The notes: generated by a model not told the origin, from the sequence alone. Positions 15,733 through 22,427 are shown, numbered from the stretch's first letter. The stretch is DNA of 25,562 bases from Bacteriovorax stolpii (GCA_945890905.1 CAMDDI010000006.1:1-25562); one strand, 5' to 3'. A program made the numbers and translations.

Positions 15733-16596
15733 ATGAAATTTTTCGTAGCTGCTCTTCTCGTTACTATCTCAAGCTTAAGCTTTGCCTGTTCTGAAGACGG
15801 CAAGTCTGGTTTTATGCCAGAAAATAGTATGCGCATTCCTGTAAGCAATAAGAATGCGACCGGAATTACAGAAGCACAATTCACATCAGTGATTGATTCA
15901 GTTGAAAAAGTTATGACATCTATTATTTCTCAGCACGGCGGAAAACTTGTCATTTCTCGTCTTTGGACAAACGACGAAGTGAATGCTTATGCTTCAAGAG
16001 ATGGCAGAAATTGGAATGTTGAAATGTTTGGTGGACTCGCCCGTCACCCAGCATTGACTCCAGATGGTTATACTCTTGCACTTTGCCACGAAATTGGTCA
16101 CCACATCGGAGGAGCTCCTAAATATTCTGGTGGCGATTGGGCCGGCGTAGAGGGCCAGGCCGATTACTATGCTTCACTTAAATGCATGCGTTTCATCTTT
16201 GCTGAACAGAATAATGCTGCCGCTGTTAGAAAACTCACAGTACCAGCTGCGGTAAATACTGCTTGTGCGAAATCTTTTTCAAATACCAACGAAAAAAATA
16301 TCTGTATCCGAAGTGCTCTGGCGGGACAATCCATTGCCAATCTTTTCGCTTCTCTTCGCAAAGAACCAAAGAATCCAGAATTCACAACTCCAAGTACTGC
16401 AGTGGCCGCCAAACTTTTTGAATCTCATCCTGCCACTCAGTGTCGTCTTGATACATATTTTCAAGGTGCTCTTTGTGACCGTGACTCTCGCGAAGATGTT
16501 TCTCAAACTGAAGAGGTTAAAGGGACTTGTCACCGACTTAACAATGACATCCTTGGATTTCGTCCAACTTGTTGGTTTAAAAGCGCACGTAACTAA
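15733..16596 (+). CDS. Exported zinc metalloprotease-like protein (HExxH)
   Basis: A 287-residue protein with a signal peptide (1-18, cleavage at SFA/C or close by; the lipobox is not canonical). LCHEIGHHIGG holds the zinc-binding HEIGH (His119, Glu120, His123). Seventeen residues after the second histidine, GVEGQADYYAS gives a candidate third ligand Glu140 within an ExxxD pattern like that of M48-type gluzincins (Asp144). Cysteines in the C-terminal half suggest disulfides. It is therefore probably a periplasmic or secreted zinc peptidase, but overall it does not match a family I can name, and a few such proteins are inactive. AAGGAA about eight bases before the ATG serves as ribosome binding site. 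A strong terminator follows, so it is monocistronic. Confidence 0.75.
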   Translation: MKFFVAALLVTISSLSFACSEDGKSGFMPENSMRIPVSNKNATGITEAQFTSVIDSVEKVMTSIISQHGGKLVISRLWTNDEVNAYASRDGRNWNVEMFGGLARHPALTPDGYTLALCHEIGHHIGGAPKYSGGDWAGVEGQADYYASLKCMRFIFAEQNNAAAVRKLTVPAAVNTACAKSFSNTNEKNICIRSALAGQSIANLFASLRKEPKNPEFTTPSTAVAAKLFESHPATQCRLDTYFQGALCDRDSREDVSQTEEVKGTCHRLNNDILGFRPTCWFKSARN

Positions 16597-16617
16597 ATTT
16601 TCTTGTATACATTAAAT

Positions 16618-16647
16618 AAAAAGGCTATCTACGGGTGGCCTTTTTTT
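16618..16647 (+). terminator. Intrinsic terminator of the metalloprotease gene
   Basis: AAAAAGGC (16618-16625) pairs with GCCTTTTT, and the stem continues inward through TATC/GGTG (two G-U pairs) to a TACG tetraloop. The right arm runs into seven T residues. It begins 21 bases after the stop at 16596. The A-tract on the left could let it work in both directions. Confidence 0.9.
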
Positions 16648-16712
16648 ATGTCAAAAAATGTCATCTGCACTTTCTAGTTTTCCCTATGAAACAGCCTTGA
16701 TAGAACCAAATA

Positions 16713-17075
16713 ATGAAACTTTCTTTACTCCTTATGACGCTCCTTTCATTGAGTATCCTTACTCAGGTAGGAAGTGCAGTGAGAGATCAGTCAATGAGTG
16801 AAGAAAACTCTATAGAAATTTGCTCGGCGGAACAAGAGACAAAGATTTCAGATCTCTCAAAAGTTGCATGCTTGGCAAAGCTCGATGAAATTCAAAATAC
16901 GATGGGATTTTCAAATTGCTCGGTCCAAACATATACAGCTTCAATGTGTAAGAGTTTATGCATGGATATTCAAGGCCAAAATGTGGCGGTGAGATCAGAC
17001 TTGCGACCTATCTGCCAGGGAGCTGGTCTTAACGTAAAAATGCTTAAAACCGCTATTAGACTGTCTAGCTTTTAG
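16713..17075 (+). CDS. Small exported six-cysteine protein
   Basis: A 120-residue protein with a signal peptide of about 22 residues (cleavage near GSA/V). The mature part of about 98 residues contains six cysteines (EICS, VACL, SNCS, SMCK, SLCM, PICQ), an even number consistent with three disulfides after export. No family is recognised and no catalytic motif is seen. There is no Shine-Dalgarno; a TAGAAC hexamer at 16701-16706 ends six bases before the ATG, which suggests a leaderless message. The gene sits between the terminator at 16618-16647 and the sigma-54 promoter at 17166-17182, so it appears to be its own transcription unit. Confidence 0.65.
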   Translation: MKLSLLLMTLLSLSILTQVGSAVRDQSMSEENSIEICSAEQETKISDLSKVACLAKLDEIQNTMGFSNCSVQTYTASMCKSLCMDIQGQNVAVRSDLRPICQGAGLNVKMLKTAIRLSSF

Positions 17076-17078
17076 ACA
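17062..17078. repeat. Inverted repeat at the end of the six-cysteine gene
   Basis: TGTCTA (17062-17067) and TAGACA (17073-17078) form a 6-bp perfect inverted repeat with a 5-base spacer, overlapping the stop codon. No good T-tract follows, so it is a weak terminator candidate. It lies about 100 bases upstream of the sigma-54 promoter, the usual distance range for an enhancer-binding protein site. Confidence 0.3.
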
Positions 17079-17165
17079 CTTTCAAAATTGTCTGTCGTTT
17101 AAACAGGCAGTGCTCAAACCCCATTCACTTATCCACCAACCTTCCAGTACTTTGAAGCCTTCAAG

Positions 17166-17182
17166 TTGGCACTGACCTTGCT
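17166..17182 (+). promoter_or_regulatory. Sigma-54 (RpoN) promoter of the lytic transglycosylase gene
   Basis: TTGGCAC followed by TGACC and TTGCT matches the sigma-54 consensus YTGGCACrNNNNTTGCW. The invariant GG (17168-17169) and GC (17180-17181) are separated by exactly ten bases, the required -24/-12 geometry. Transcription would begin near 17193, about 22 bases before the ATG at 17215 and upstream of its GGAG ribosome binding site. Activation would need an enhancer-binding protein encoded elsewhere. Confidence 0.8.
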
Positions 17183-17214
17183 CTATGTAAGGTATCAACA
17201 ATTTGGAGCAACCT

Positions 17215-17865
17215 ATGCGTACTTACTTACTATCTGTGATCATGATTTCAAGCACTGTCTTAACTACAGCTGCTCAGGCTTCACGATCTCTGGCCGGTGT
17301 AAAAGAAAGCATCCGTGTAGATCATGCGAGAGAACTTCTAGGTGAGCGCTACAATAAAAGCGTTGTATTTAAAGTTGAAAAGCGTCCAGGTCTTGAGAAA
17401 AACATTCTTGCTACTGTGGAAGAGCGACTTCCTAAGAGATTTAAGTCACAGGCCCATAGTGTAGCGGAAACCATAATTAAAGAATCGGCCAAGCATTCCC
17501 TAGATCCTTATTTTGTCATGGCAGTTATTTCTGGTGAATCAAGTTTTAATCCCTTGGCCCGCGGCCCAGTGGGAGAAATCGGTATGATGCAAATTCGTCC
17601 TAAAACCGGCGAATGGATGGCAAAGATTGTGAAGATGAATTGGAAAGGCGACAAAATGCTCCAGGATCCTATTGCTAACATTAAATTGGGTACGGCCTAC
17701 TTGGCGTGGCTTCGGAAGAAATTTGATCACCACGGGCAATTATACCTTGCTGCTTACAATATGGGTGCTAGCTCTGTGAAAAATGCTGTAGGAAGAAATG
17801 TTTGGCCTAAAGATTATCCAAGACATGTGATGAAAAGATATATCGCTTTCTACAAAGCTATTTAG
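17215..17865 (+). CDS. Exported lytic transglycosylase (SLT domain)
   Basis: A 216-residue protein with a signal peptide (1-22, cleavage near AQA/S). It then has a linker and a C-terminal SLT-type lysozyme-like domain from about residue 80 to the end. The catalytic glutamate is Glu108 in SGESSFNPLARG. The family motifs GEIGMMQIRPKTG and LYLAAYNMGASSV are present. Such enzymes cleave the MurNAc-GlcNAc bond of peptidoglycan in the periplasm, forming 1,6-anhydromuramic acid. The ATG at 17215 is chosen because GGAG lies seven bases upstream and the signal peptide starts there; a TTG at 17203 is in frame but unlikely. It is preceded by a sigma-54 promoter, an uncommon control for this family and suggestive of stage-specific expression. 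Confidence 0.92.
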   Translation: MRTYLLSVIMISSTVLTTAAQASRSLAGVKESIRVDHARELLGERYNKSVVFKVEKRPGLEKNILATVEERLPKRFKSQAHSVAETIIKESAKHSLDPYFVMAVISGESSFNPLARGPVGEIGMMQIRPKTGEWMAKIVKMNWKGDKMLQDPIANIKLGTAYLAWLRKKFDHHGQLYLAAYNMGASSVKNAVGRNVWPKDYPRHVMKRYIAFYKAI

Positions 17866-17971
17866 TTCTTAAATTTTTATTTACGCTGGAAACTCTACGA
17901 TTGATTCCAGTGCAACCTATCAACGATTTAAGCAGCAATCGCACTTTGTTTAGGGAATGTTAAAAAATCTC

Positions 17972-17977
17972 TATAAA
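17972..17977 (+). promoter_or_regulatory. Possible -10 element before the small zinc-ribbon gene
   Basis: TATAAA (5 of 6 to the -10 consensus) lies 16 bases upstream of the ATG at 17994. No convincing -35 box is at the right distance, so the promoter is tentative. A 6-bp inverted repeat, CTGGAA (17886-17891) and TTCCAG (17905-17910), lies further upstream. Confidence 0.25.
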
Positions 17978-17993
17978 TCAATTTTGGTTCTGA

Positions 17994-18245
17994 ATGATAT
18001 CTACCGAAAATACTAGATATCCCGGGGCCCAAATGATTTCAGTTTGCGAAATTTGCCAATCCAAAGCTGTTTCACAGAATACAATCTTTAAGACTGCTGG
18101 CAATCCTACGCCCATTAATTTGTGTCATGCTCACGATCAAGAACTGTTTATCATGGGTCAATACCGCTTCGTAAAAAAATACAAATCAAACTTGAGCGTC
18201 TCTTTCCATATTGTTGAACGTGACCGCGAAAAGAAATCTGCCTAG
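17994..18245 (+). CDS. Small zinc-ribbon-like protein
   Basis: An 83-residue protein without signal peptide. It holds VCEICQ (Cys18 and Cys21) and, about 23 residues later, LCHAHD (Cys44, His45, His47). Together these make a CxxC...CHxH set that could bind one zinc ion. The C-terminal half is basic (VKKYKSNL, ERDREKK). Function is unknown; small regulators and adaptor proteins often look like this. An ATG at 18033 would give a 70-residue form that keeps all the metal ligands; neither start has a clear ribosome binding site. The gene lies alone between the lytic transglycosylase and the propeller protein. Confidence 0.6.
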   Translation: MISTENTRYPGAQMISVCEICQSKAVSQNTIFKTAGNPTPINLCHAHDQELFIMGQYRFVKKYKSNLSVSFHIVERDREKKSA

Positions 18246-18314
18246 CTGCATTATCCATTTTTATTGATCTTCTATCTAAGAGGAGATTTAATAGGGGAAA
18301 CTTTAGGAGTTCCT

Positions 18315-19268
18315 ATGAAAATCTTGCTTTTAGCTATCCTTGCTTTGAGTGCATTAAATCTCTTTGCCGCCACCCCAGAACAAAAAAAATCTGTCCTTGA
18401 GGCCCAAAGGAATTGCGGTAACTTCGTGCGCTTTGATGAAAACTATTTGTTTCAAGGTTTTGGTTCATACAAAATATTATTCGAAGATCCACGCCTCCCT
18501 ATTCCAGGAAAATTCACGATGGTGAATTTGGCCGATCAATCATTAAAGCAATTTGCGACTAATGATTCTGCACTTGATATTGCGTCCTATGAAGGAAGTG
18601 CCTTCATTTTAACTTATTCATCTGTTGAAGAATGGGACCTTGCTCTAGGCGATAGGATTGCAGAATATCCGACTCATACTTTTTCCGGGGTCATGAATTA
18701 TAAGCAGCACGCTGAAGGCTTTGCTAAGTATCAAGACAAGCTTATCATCGCTCACGGTCGCTTAGGTGTTTCATTCTTTGATTTGAAGACAAAAAAAGTT
18801 ACTAAGACTCTAAAACTTCTTGAGAGTCAATTGCCTAAAGAATCACAGGCCACAGCTGTTGCAGTTAAAGGCAACCTTGCTTTTGTCACCATGGATTCTT
18901 TCTCAATTGTGAGTAACGATAAGTTACCTTTTAGTGGAATCATTGTGATTGATATGGATTCGGAAAAAGTCATTAAAGAACTTGGTGGCATGGATATTGG
19001 TTCAGATGCCGTTAGTATTTTTGGCAACAAATTAATCGTGAGCTTCTACGGCCATCCTATCTGGAAATATGATCTGACTCAATTTAGAGACCGCAAACTT
19101 CCTGAGCCAAGCCTGAGAATGTTTAAATTCCCTGTAGATGGACATCCAGTAGGATCGGCCACTATGGATGAAAAGTATTATTACACTTGCTTCATGCAAA
19201 GAGATGAGGATCAGCGCACATTCTTAAAGCCTGTTGCACTTCATAGAAAAGCCCTCATGTTAGATTAG
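18315..19268 (+). CDS. Exported beta-propeller-like protein
   Basis: A 317-residue protein with a signal peptide (1-18 or 19, LNLFAA/T). The mature part is built of repeated beta units, for example MVNLADQSLKQF, VSFFDLKTKKVTKTL, IVIDMDSEKVIKEL and LIVSFYGHPIWKYDL. This is the pattern of YVTN/WD-type beta-propellers, with about six or seven blades by eye. Such propellers commonly serve as binding scaffolds or dehydrogenase-like proteins in the periplasm; no cofactor or catalytic motif is visible. The ATG at 18315 is selected for AGGAG six bases upstream and for the signal peptide; an in-frame upstream ATG at 18264 is not supported. It lies 7 bases before the FixH/YtkA-like gene, an operon. Confidence 0.75.
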   Translation: MKILLLAILALSALNLFAATPEQKKSVLEAQRNCGNFVRFDENYLFQGFGSYKILFEDPRLPIPGKFTMVNLADQSLKQFATNDSALDIASYEGSAFILTYSSVEEWDLALGDRIAEYPTHTFSGVMNYKQHAEGFAKYQDKLIIAHGRLGVSFFDLKTKKVTKTLKLLESQLPKESQATAVAVKGNLAFVTMDSFSIVSNDKLPFSGIIVIDMDSEKVIKELGGMDIGSDAVSIFGNKLIVSFYGHPIWKYDLTQFRDRKLPEPSLRMFKFPVDGHPVGSATMDEKYYYTCFMQRDEDQRTFLKPVALHRKALMLD

Positions 19269-19275
19269 GACCAAT

Positions 19276-19686
19276 ATGAAAAAACTCCTCGTATTACTCA
19301 CTTTCACACTATTATCTCAATTAAGCTTTGCTCACGAGCTGGTTTTCTCACAAAATAATGTAGTGGCACAGACCCGCTGGGAGAAATCTCCCAAGGCCGG
19401 AGCCGAATCAGTGATGCTGATTCAGTTTTATGATGCCCGTACTCATGAGGCCATTGAGCCGAGCTCAACATTGAGCGTGGTACTCTGGATGAAAGACATG
19501 AATCACGGTTCAGGCCCCACGGCCGTTGAGAGAGTCTTGGATCAAGATTCAGAAGTGGTGAATGGTTTGATGCGCGTTAGGAACATGTGGTTTGTGATGT
19601 CAGGCAACTGGGAAATTAGAGTGAGCCTCAAATCCGGAACTCAAATTGAGACCCAAACTTTTTCCGAAAACGTTAGTCACCGATAA
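19276..19686 (+). CDS. Exported FixH/YtkA-like protein
   Basis: A 136-residue protein with a signal peptide (1-19, cleavage SFA/H), leaving a histidine as the predicted first residue of the mature chain (HELVF). The mature part is an immunoglobulin-like beta domain. VVLWMKDMNHGSGPTAV (about 68-84), followed by MWFVMSGNWEIRV, matches the pattern of the FixH/YtkA-like domain (MPxMxHG...P). That domain occurs in proteins near respiratory oxidase assembly and copper handling. The Met/His residues of MKDMNH and the N-terminal His could bind copper; this is inference. It is probably co-transcribed with the propeller gene 7 bases upstream, and its end overlaps the convergent minus-strand gene by 14 bases. 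AGGA upstream is the ribosome binding site. Confidence 0.65.
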   Translation: MKKLLVLLTFTLLSQLSFAHELVFSQNNVVAQTRWEKSPKAGAESVMLIQFYDARTHEAIEPSSTLSVVLWMKDMNHGSGPTAVERVLDQDSEVVNGLMRVRNMWFVMSGNWEIRVSLKSGTQIETQTFSENVSHR

Positions 19687-19933
19687 ACATATTATCCCGA
19701 GGATAAGGCCAAACCTTATCCTCGCTGGAAGTTGCATTTGAATTAAATCTCTCTTCTTCTTTTTGCTTCTTTTCCTCTCTTCTGATGTCTTCGTTATTAT
19801 TCACGTACCCATTATCATTTTGAGTGTTGGCCTTGGAGTTTTGTTCCGTATCCTGATTGGCACTAGAATAACTAGATTGAGTCCATGACGTTGAAATGTT
19901 CAAAATGAGAAAGAGACCTAAGAGTATTTTCAT
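19673..19933 (-). CDS. Small exported hydrophilic protein
   Basis: An 86-residue protein. A signal peptide (1-17, ending STSWTQ) is followed by a low-complexity Gln/Asn/Ser stretch, then a dense charged segment (IRREEKKQKEEERF) and a C-terminal tail with WPYPRD. The ATG at 19933 is chosen because AGGAG stands six bases upstream and the signal peptide begins there; the frame extends 18 residues further upstream through the terminator hairpin at 19952-19988, which is not likely to be coding. The product is probably disordered and periplasmic; no function is recognised. Its 3' end overlaps the FixH-like gene and contains a strong inverted repeat. Confidence 0.55.
   Translation of the reverse strand: MKILLGLFLILNISTSWTQSSYSSANQDTEQNSKANTQNDNGYVNNNEDIRREEKKQKEEERFNSNATSSEDKVWPYPRDNMFIGD
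19698..19724. repeat. Strong 11-bp hairpin in the convergent overlap
   Basis: CGAGGATAAGG (19698-19708) and CCTTATCCTCG (19714-19724) form a perfect 11-bp stem with a 5-base loop. It begins 12 bases after the stop of the plus-strand FixH-like gene and lies inside the last codons of the minus-strand gene. There is no T-tract on either strand. It may stop or protect transcript ends for the convergent pair. Confidence 0.6.
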
Positions 19934-19951
19934 ACAATCTCCTAAACTAAA

Positions 19952-19988
19952 AATGGCCGCTTTTAAGTTTTCACTTAAGGCGGCCATT
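19952..19988 (-). terminator. Terminator downstream of the GST gene
   Basis: AATGGCCGC (19952-19960) pairs with GCGGCCATT (19980-19988); the stem continues inward through TTAAG/CTTAA with a small internal mismatch. On the minus strand the hairpin is followed by TTTTT. It lies about 105 bases after the GST stop (20094) and only about 18 bases before the start of the next minus-strand gene (19933). It could therefore act as terminator for the GST operon or as an attenuator for the small gene. Confidence 0.7.
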
Positions 19989-20005
19989 ATTGGTGTCCAT
20001 GTATT

Positions 20006-20026
20006 TTACTTGTATTAAACAAGTAA
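20006..20026. repeat. Inverted repeat upstream of the small minus-strand gene
   Basis: TTACTTG (20006-20012) and CAAGTAA (20020-20026) form a perfect 7-bp inverted repeat with a 7-base AT-rich centre. The spacing resembles a dimeric regulator site. On the minus strand it overlaps a TAAAAT sequence that could be a -10 box for the gene ending at 19673. Confidence 0.35.
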
Positions 20027-20093
20027 GCTTTTGGACTGAAAACATTTTCTCATCAATTAATTTATGAAGGAATTGAATTTTAACTTAAGAGAA

Positions 20094-20759
20094 CTAACTG
20101 ATTAACTCAAACGGTCCACCCACTTCCATGGCCTTCTGATAGGCAGGACGTGATTGAATGCGCTTTAAAAAATCGGCCATACGTGGATAAGACTGACTCC
20201 CTCGAGTAAGTGCTCCTTCTACCGGAAAACTCATTTGAATATCAGCTGCAGAAAACTCTGGGCCAGCAAACCAGCTAAATTTGGTTAGTTCTGATTCCAT
20301 ATAATCCATATGCAGTTTAACCTGAGGTCGCACAAAGGCTGACATAACTTTATCTGAGATGCCCTGAATGAGCGGTTTCATAAAAAACGGCATAGGCTGC
20401 TTAGGCATACGAGTAAAAATTAAGCTCAACAGAAGTGGGGTCATGGCCGATCCTTCAGCATAATGAAGCCAATAAGTGAAGCGCAGAGCCTCTGGAGTTC
20501 CTTTAGCTGGCCGCAAACGACCTTCACCATATTTTTCCAAAAGGTATTCAATGATGGCCCCAGATTCAGCTATCACCTGACCGGAATCAGTTAGGATCGG
20601 AGACTTCCCTAAAGGGTGGATGGCCTTAAGCTCTGGAGGGGCCAGCATGGTCTTTGAATCACGTTGATAGCGCCGAACTTCGTAAGGTACTTGAAGCTCT
20701 TCCAAGAGCCATAAAACTCTCTGAGAGCGTGAATTATTAAGATGATGAACAGTAATCAC
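20094..20759 (-). CDS. Glutathione S-transferase family protein
   Basis: A 221-residue cytoplasmic protein. The N-terminal thioredoxin-like domain (about 1-80) begins MITVHHLNNSRSQRVLWLLEE; a serine in NSRSQR is in the place of the glutathione-activating residue. HPLGKSPIL gives the cis-proline, and IAESGAIIEYLLEKYG the Glu-Ser pair that binds the gamma-glutamyl group. A helical C-terminal domain follows, with FAGPEFSAADIQMSFP as the N-capping motif of helix 6. Length and layout are typical of bacterial GSTs. It is three bases downstream of the small periplasmic protein gene, forming an operon, and is followed by a terminator. Substrate unknown. Confidence 0.92.
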   Translation of the reverse strand: MITVHHLNNSRSQRVLWLLEELQVPYEVRRYQRDSKTMLAPPELKAIHPLGKSPILTDSGQVIAESGAIIEYLLEKYGEGRLRPAKGTPEALRFTYWLHYAEGSAMTPLLLSLIFTRMPKQPMPFFMKPLIQGISDKVMSAFVRPQVKLHMDYMESELTKFSWFAGPEFSAADIQMSFPVEGALTRGSQSYPRMADFLKRIQSRPAYQKAMEVGGPFELIS

Positions 20760-20762
20760 AAA

Positions 20763-21266
20763 TTACGGTCTATATGATGAGGAAATATCCCTGATTCCAA
20801 CTAGACCCAATAATACATTCCAGTTGCCTTGAATGAAGAGATGGTTAACTGGCCTGTTATCTAAACTTGTAAAGTCATAGCCAGTTTCATTGCGAGTCAG
20901 CTTATAAGGTACATAATATCGTGTCCCACTCACTCCACTATAGAGAAAGTCGATCTTAACTATTCCACCAGTTTTAGGAGAAAATTTTTCAACGAAAAGC
21001 TTGAGCACACTGAAGCCATCACGCTCAACCAAGATCACACCATCTTGCATAACGCGCTCAACTGGATGAGTAATATCTTCAGAAATAGAACCATTGATTT
21101 TAGTAATGGTATATCTCATGGAATCAATATCGCCCTTATCATCTGTGATCAAAAAGAAGCGTGCCACATCCTGATCAATATTAGATGTGATAGTTGCCAT
21201 CTTAATTTCAGCGGCAAAAAGTCCTGAAGTCATAAAAATAAGGCAGCACAGCAATAAAGTTTTCAT
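20763..21266 (-). CDS. Small periplasmic protein of unknown function
   Basis: A 167-residue protein with a signal peptide (1-18 or 19, ending GLFAA/E). The mature part is beta-rich and mostly hydrophilic (KMATITSNIDQD, DSMRYTITKING, GTRYYVPYKLTRNE). It ends in VNHLFIQGNWNVLLGLVGIRD and has no cysteine after cleavage. No family is recognised. The ATG at 21266 is chosen because TAGGAG lies seven bases upstream and the signal starts there; the frame continues 21 residues further upstream but without support. It is followed by the GST gene three bases later, so the two are probably one transcript despite unrelated locations in the cell. Confidence 0.65.
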   Translation of the reverse strand: MKTLLLCCLIFMTSGLFAAEIKMATITSNIDQDVARFFLITDDKGDIDSMRYTITKINGSISEDITHPVERVMQDGVILVERDGFSVLKLFVEKFSPKTGGIVKIDFLYSGVSGTRYYVPYKLTRNETGYDFTSLDNRPVNHLFIQGNWNVLLGLVGIRDISSSYRP

Positions 21267-21384
21267 AAGTTCTCCTACCCCTCTATTTGGCGGTGTAGGG
21301 TCCAAATCGTCAAACTTTTTATGCGACACAGCGCGAGAGAAACATGCGAAAAGTCATCTTTTATAGAACCCAGAATATTTTACA

Positions 21385-21396
21385 TTCAATATTGAA
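21385..21396. repeat. 12-base palindrome upstream of the small membrane protein
   Basis: TTCAATATTGAA is a perfect palindrome in the intergenic space between the divergent gene starts at 21266 (minus) and 21427 (plus). It could be an operator, but AT-rich palindromes of this length also arise by chance. Confidence 0.25.
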
Positions 21397-21426
21397 GAAG
21401 CGTGATTGACCGCATAAATGTGCTTC

Positions 21427-21552
21427 ATGGAAAAGCTCATTGAAAAAGTCTCTCAGACCGACATCTTCTTAAAAACTATTTTTGTGGTGATGGCATTGAT
21501 GTGTGTGCATGCCAGTTATCTTTCACCCATGATGGGACAATACGGCTGGTAA
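21427..21552 (+). CDS. Probable 41-residue membrane protein
   Basis: ATG 21427 to TAA 21552 encodes 41 residues. They form a charged N-terminal helix (MEKLIEKVSQTD), one hydrophobic segment (IFLKTIFVVMALMCVHASYL, residues 13-32) and a short tail SPMMGQYGW. This is the layout of a single-pass small inner-membrane protein with the N-terminus inside. It fills a space between two minus-strand genes that would otherwise be empty. An in-frame ATG at 21418 would add three residues. No strong ribosome binding site or known family is seen, so the call rests on amino acid pattern and position. Confidence 0.5.
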   Translation: MEKLIEKVSQTDIFLKTIFVVMALMCVHASYLSPMMGQYGW

Positions 21553-21575
21553 GTTCAGCACTCGGTTTTCATTAA

Positions 21576-22427
21576 CTAAAGCTTACAGTTTTTAGTGACG
21601 CGAAACTCTTCCACTTCATCCAAACGAGGGATACGCAGACCTCGTATTTTAGCATATTGTAAAAAAATTTCTACGCCTTCAAGCGAATTAGAGTGAACAT
21701 CATGCTGAAGAATGACTCCACCACCACGAGGCTTGGTAATGAGCATTGGAACTTTGATGTAAGTAGGGCCTGACTGTTTGAAGTCAATGTAAGTGCCACC
21801 TTCAAATTCTGCGATGATATTAGAAGCTACTTCTTTACCTGTCATACCAGGTACCCAATCGTTGGAATCCACGTCCCAGAAGGCCATATTGATGCAGTTA
21901 TCTCCCAGTAGTTCATAGGAGAGATCTTTGAGAGCATTGATGTGATGATACTCTGGCCGTGAACCGTAAGCTCCATAAGGAAAACGGTAGAAGAACTGAG
22001 TCATCTCATGTCCGGCCCGCTTATGCCATTTAGCTAAGTCTAAAAAAGATTGCCTGACCGAAGCTTTCCAAACGAACTGACTCAGATCATTTGAATTATT
22101 GTGATCAAGCCCATGAGAAGCAACAATGTGACCTTCATCCAACATGCGCTTGATGAGGTGAAAATTTTGTTCGTTAATCTTTGAGCTCAAAACAAAAAAA
22201 GTGGCCTTGGTTTGATATTTTTTTAGAAGGTCTAAATATTGGGACGTGTAAATGGGATGAGGTCCATCATCAAAAGTCAGAGCAAATGTTCCTGTGTGAT
22301 AAATTGATTTTGCATTGTAAGGACTAATTCCTCGATCGGAACTGGTATAGATTCGCTCTTCGGGGTACTGAAAATAGGCCAAGGAATTGAGCGATAAAAC
22401 TGACAATATAAGAATGATAAGTCTCAT
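21576..22427 (-). CDS. Exported polysaccharide deacetylase (NodB domain, CE4)
   Basis: A 283-residue protein with a signal peptide (1-17, LNSLA/Y). The NodB homology domain covers about residues 45-265. Motif 1 is TFDDGPHP (51-58, Asp53 catalytic base and Asp54 metal ligand), and motif 2 is SHGLDH (His105 and His109, metal). Motif 3 is RFPYGAYG (Arg148 onward), motif 4 WDVDSNDW (184-191), and motif 5 ILQHDVH with His242. All key residues are present. CE4 enzymes remove N-acetyl groups from peptidoglycan or other GlcNAc polymers; in Bdellovibrio bacteriovorus exported relatives modify the prey wall during invasion (established for that species). Here the same role is possible but unproven. It is a single minus-strand gene. 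Confidence 0.92.
   Translation of the reverse strand: MRLIILILSVLSLNSLAYFQYPEERIYTSSDRGISPYNAKSIYHTGTFALTFDDGPHPIYTSQYLDLLKKYQTKATFFVLSSKINEQNFHLIKRMLDEGHIVASHGLDHNNSNDLSQFVWKASVRQSFLDLAKWHKRAGHEMTQFFYRFPYGAYGSRPEYHHINALKDLSYELLGDNCINMAFWDVDSNDWVPGMTGKEVASNIIAEFEGGTYIDFKQSGPTYIKVPMLITKPRGGGVILQHDVHSNSLEGVEIFLQYAKIRGLRIPRLDEVEEFRVTKNCKL

Noticed and set aside
16265..16615. 116-codon plus-strand frame starting inside the metalloprotease gene
   Set aside because: It is a +1 shift of the metalloprotease coding frame; the signal peptide, HEIGH motif and cysteines all lie in the other frame, which runs unbroken to 16596.
17091..17110. GTTTAAAC palindrome in an imperfect CTG...CAG repeat upstream of the sigma-54 promoter
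   Set aside because: The two arms are offset and the match is not better than chance for AT-rich intergenic DNA; the TGTCTA/TAGACA repeat is the better candidate.
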